Of a stretch of 13,964 bases of DNA, positions 13,220 to 13,964 are shown in pieces. Below the pieces are notes generated by a model. That model was not told where the DNA came from. It did not search any database and worked only from the letters and a program-made list of their open reading frames with translations. Within the stretch, counting starts at the first letter, position 1; each line of letters opens with the position of its first letter. The translations under genes were made by a program, and so were the position numbers. Source of the DNA: Comamonadaceae bacterium (lineage in GTDB: Bacteria > Pseudomonadota > Gammaproteobacteria > Burkholderiales > Burkholderiaceae); NCBI GenBank assembly GCA_947505915.1, contig CANNNH010000024.1:1-13964 (forward strand), in the 5' to 3' direction.

Positions 13220-13964
13220 TCGCTTCGGGTACGCGGGTCGAGCACGCGGTACAAAAAGTCAGTGAACAAATTCAGTCCGATAAAAATAGAACCCACGATC
13301 ACCGTGCCGCCCAGAACGGCATTCATGTCGGCGTTTTGCAGCGAATTGGTGATGTACAAACCCAGGCCGGGCCAGGCAAACACGGTTTCGGTGAGCACCG
13401 AACCTTCGAGCAAATGGGCGTATGACAAAGCCACCACAGTCAACAAAGGCACTATGGCATTGCGCAAGGCATGGTTCCAGATGATGCGCCGCTCCGAGAT
13501 GCCTTTGGCGCGGGCGGTGATCACATACTCTTGCGACAACTCATTGAGCATGAATGAGCGCGTCATGCGGCTGATGTAGGCCAGAGAAAAATAGCCCAGC
13601 AAACTGGCGGGCAGCACCAGGTGAGAAAAGGCATTGCCCATGGCCTCCCATTCACCGGCCAATGCGGCGTCCAGCAAGAGCAATCCACTGACCCTTGGCA
13701 CGCTGTATTCAAACGCAATGTCTATCCGTCCCGGCCCGCCGACCCAATCGAGCTTGGCATAAAACACCACGAGAGCCATCAGACCCAGCCAGAAGATGGG
13801 CATGGAGTAACCCAGCAAACCCATCACCCTGACCGCCTGATCGACCCAGCCGCCGCGCTTGACCGCCGCCCACACGCCCAGCGGAATGCCCAGTCCGGCG
13901 CCAATCAGGATGCCGAGCGTGGCCAACTCAAAGGTGGCTGGAAAAGCCCTGCGGATGTCCTGCA
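13216..13964 (-). CDS. Peptide ABC transporter permease, DppB/OppB-like, N-terminus beyond the window
   Basis: The C-terminal 249 residues of a DppB-type permease; the frame is open to the right edge, so the first roughly 60-90 residues (TM1 and a periplasmic loop) are missing. The visible part opens with DIRRAFPATFELATLGILIG, which is the TM2 entry of the family. The EAA coupling loop is VITARAKGISERRIIWNHAL, and the LEGSVLTETVFAWPGLG motif is typical. The end is FLYRVLDPRTRSE. A TTG at 13926 could open a shorter frame but would lose a conserved segment, so I treat the gene as partial. The periplasmic binding protein usually encoded next to it would lie upstream, outside the window. It is the first visible gene of the operon read towards the dipeptidase. 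Confidence 0.92.
   Translation of the reverse strand, partial: QDIRRAFPATFELATLGILIGAGLGIPLGVWAAVKRGGWVDQAVRVMGLLGYSMPIFWLGLMALVVFYAKLDWVGGPGRIDIAFEYSVPRVSGLLLLDAALAGEWEAMGNAFSHLVLPASLLGYFSLAYISRMTRSFMLNELSQEYVITARAKGISERRIIWNHALRNAIVPLLTVVALSYAHLLEGSVLTETVFAWPGLGLYITNSLQNADMNAVLGGTVIVGSIFIGLNLFTDFLYRVLDPRTRSE

Overview
The window looks like chromosomal core DNA from a betaproteobacterium, most likely Burkholderiales/Comamonadaceae. The reasons are high GC, strong G/C third-position preference, the dusB-fis-purH gene order, a short 78-residue Fis, a UbiH-family hydroxylase with the 'DVCIRG..IVGR' N-terminus, and a REP-like inverted repeat of the 'CGTCATTCC...GGAATCCAT' type. The genus is inference. 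No prophage, IS, plasmid gene, CRISPR array or RNA gene was seen. Both ends cut genes: purH at the left (its last residues are missing) and a peptide-transporter permease at the right (its N-terminus is missing).

Layout, left to right. (1) 1-2840, minus strand: dusB-fis-purH, tightly packed and probably one transcript. It encodes a tRNA-dihydrouridine synthase, a nucleoid protein and the enzyme for the last two steps of IMP synthesis. (2) 2940-3422, plus: a YqaA-type membrane protein, divergent from dusB. (3) 3423-3580: a REP doublet containing a three-copy 19-bp tandem repeat, between convergent genes. (4) 3581-5426, minus: ychF followed by an S4-domain RsuA/RluF-like pseudouridine synthase whose catalytic Asp is replaced by Ala. 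(5) 5586-6818, plus: an MFS exporter, whose 3' end overlaps (6) a minus-strand MOSC-domain protein (6778-7722). (7) 7741-8865, plus: a UbiH/VisC-family FAD monooxygenase ending in a hairpin-plus-T-tract terminator, then dsbC (8915-9661). (8) 9701-13964, minus: a Dpp/Opp-type peptide ABC transporter operon (permease, permease, ATPase, ATPase) ending in an M19-family dipeptidase.

The transporter operon is the clearest functional module. Three successive junctions overlap by 4 bp and the dipeptidase start lies 2 bp after the preceding stop, so uptake and cytoplasmic cleavage of small peptides are probably co-expressed. The organisation parallels the E. coli ddp (D-Ala-D-Ala) operon, but the hydrolase is M19 rather than M15. 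The dipeptidase has Cys where the family's metal-binding HxD has Asp.

I did not find a wholly new system. The best items for follow-up are the catalytically altered pseudouridine synthase, the M19 enzyme with H-x-C in a transporter operon, and the REP doublet with internal 19-bp amplification. No gene-free stretch exceeds about 160 bp.
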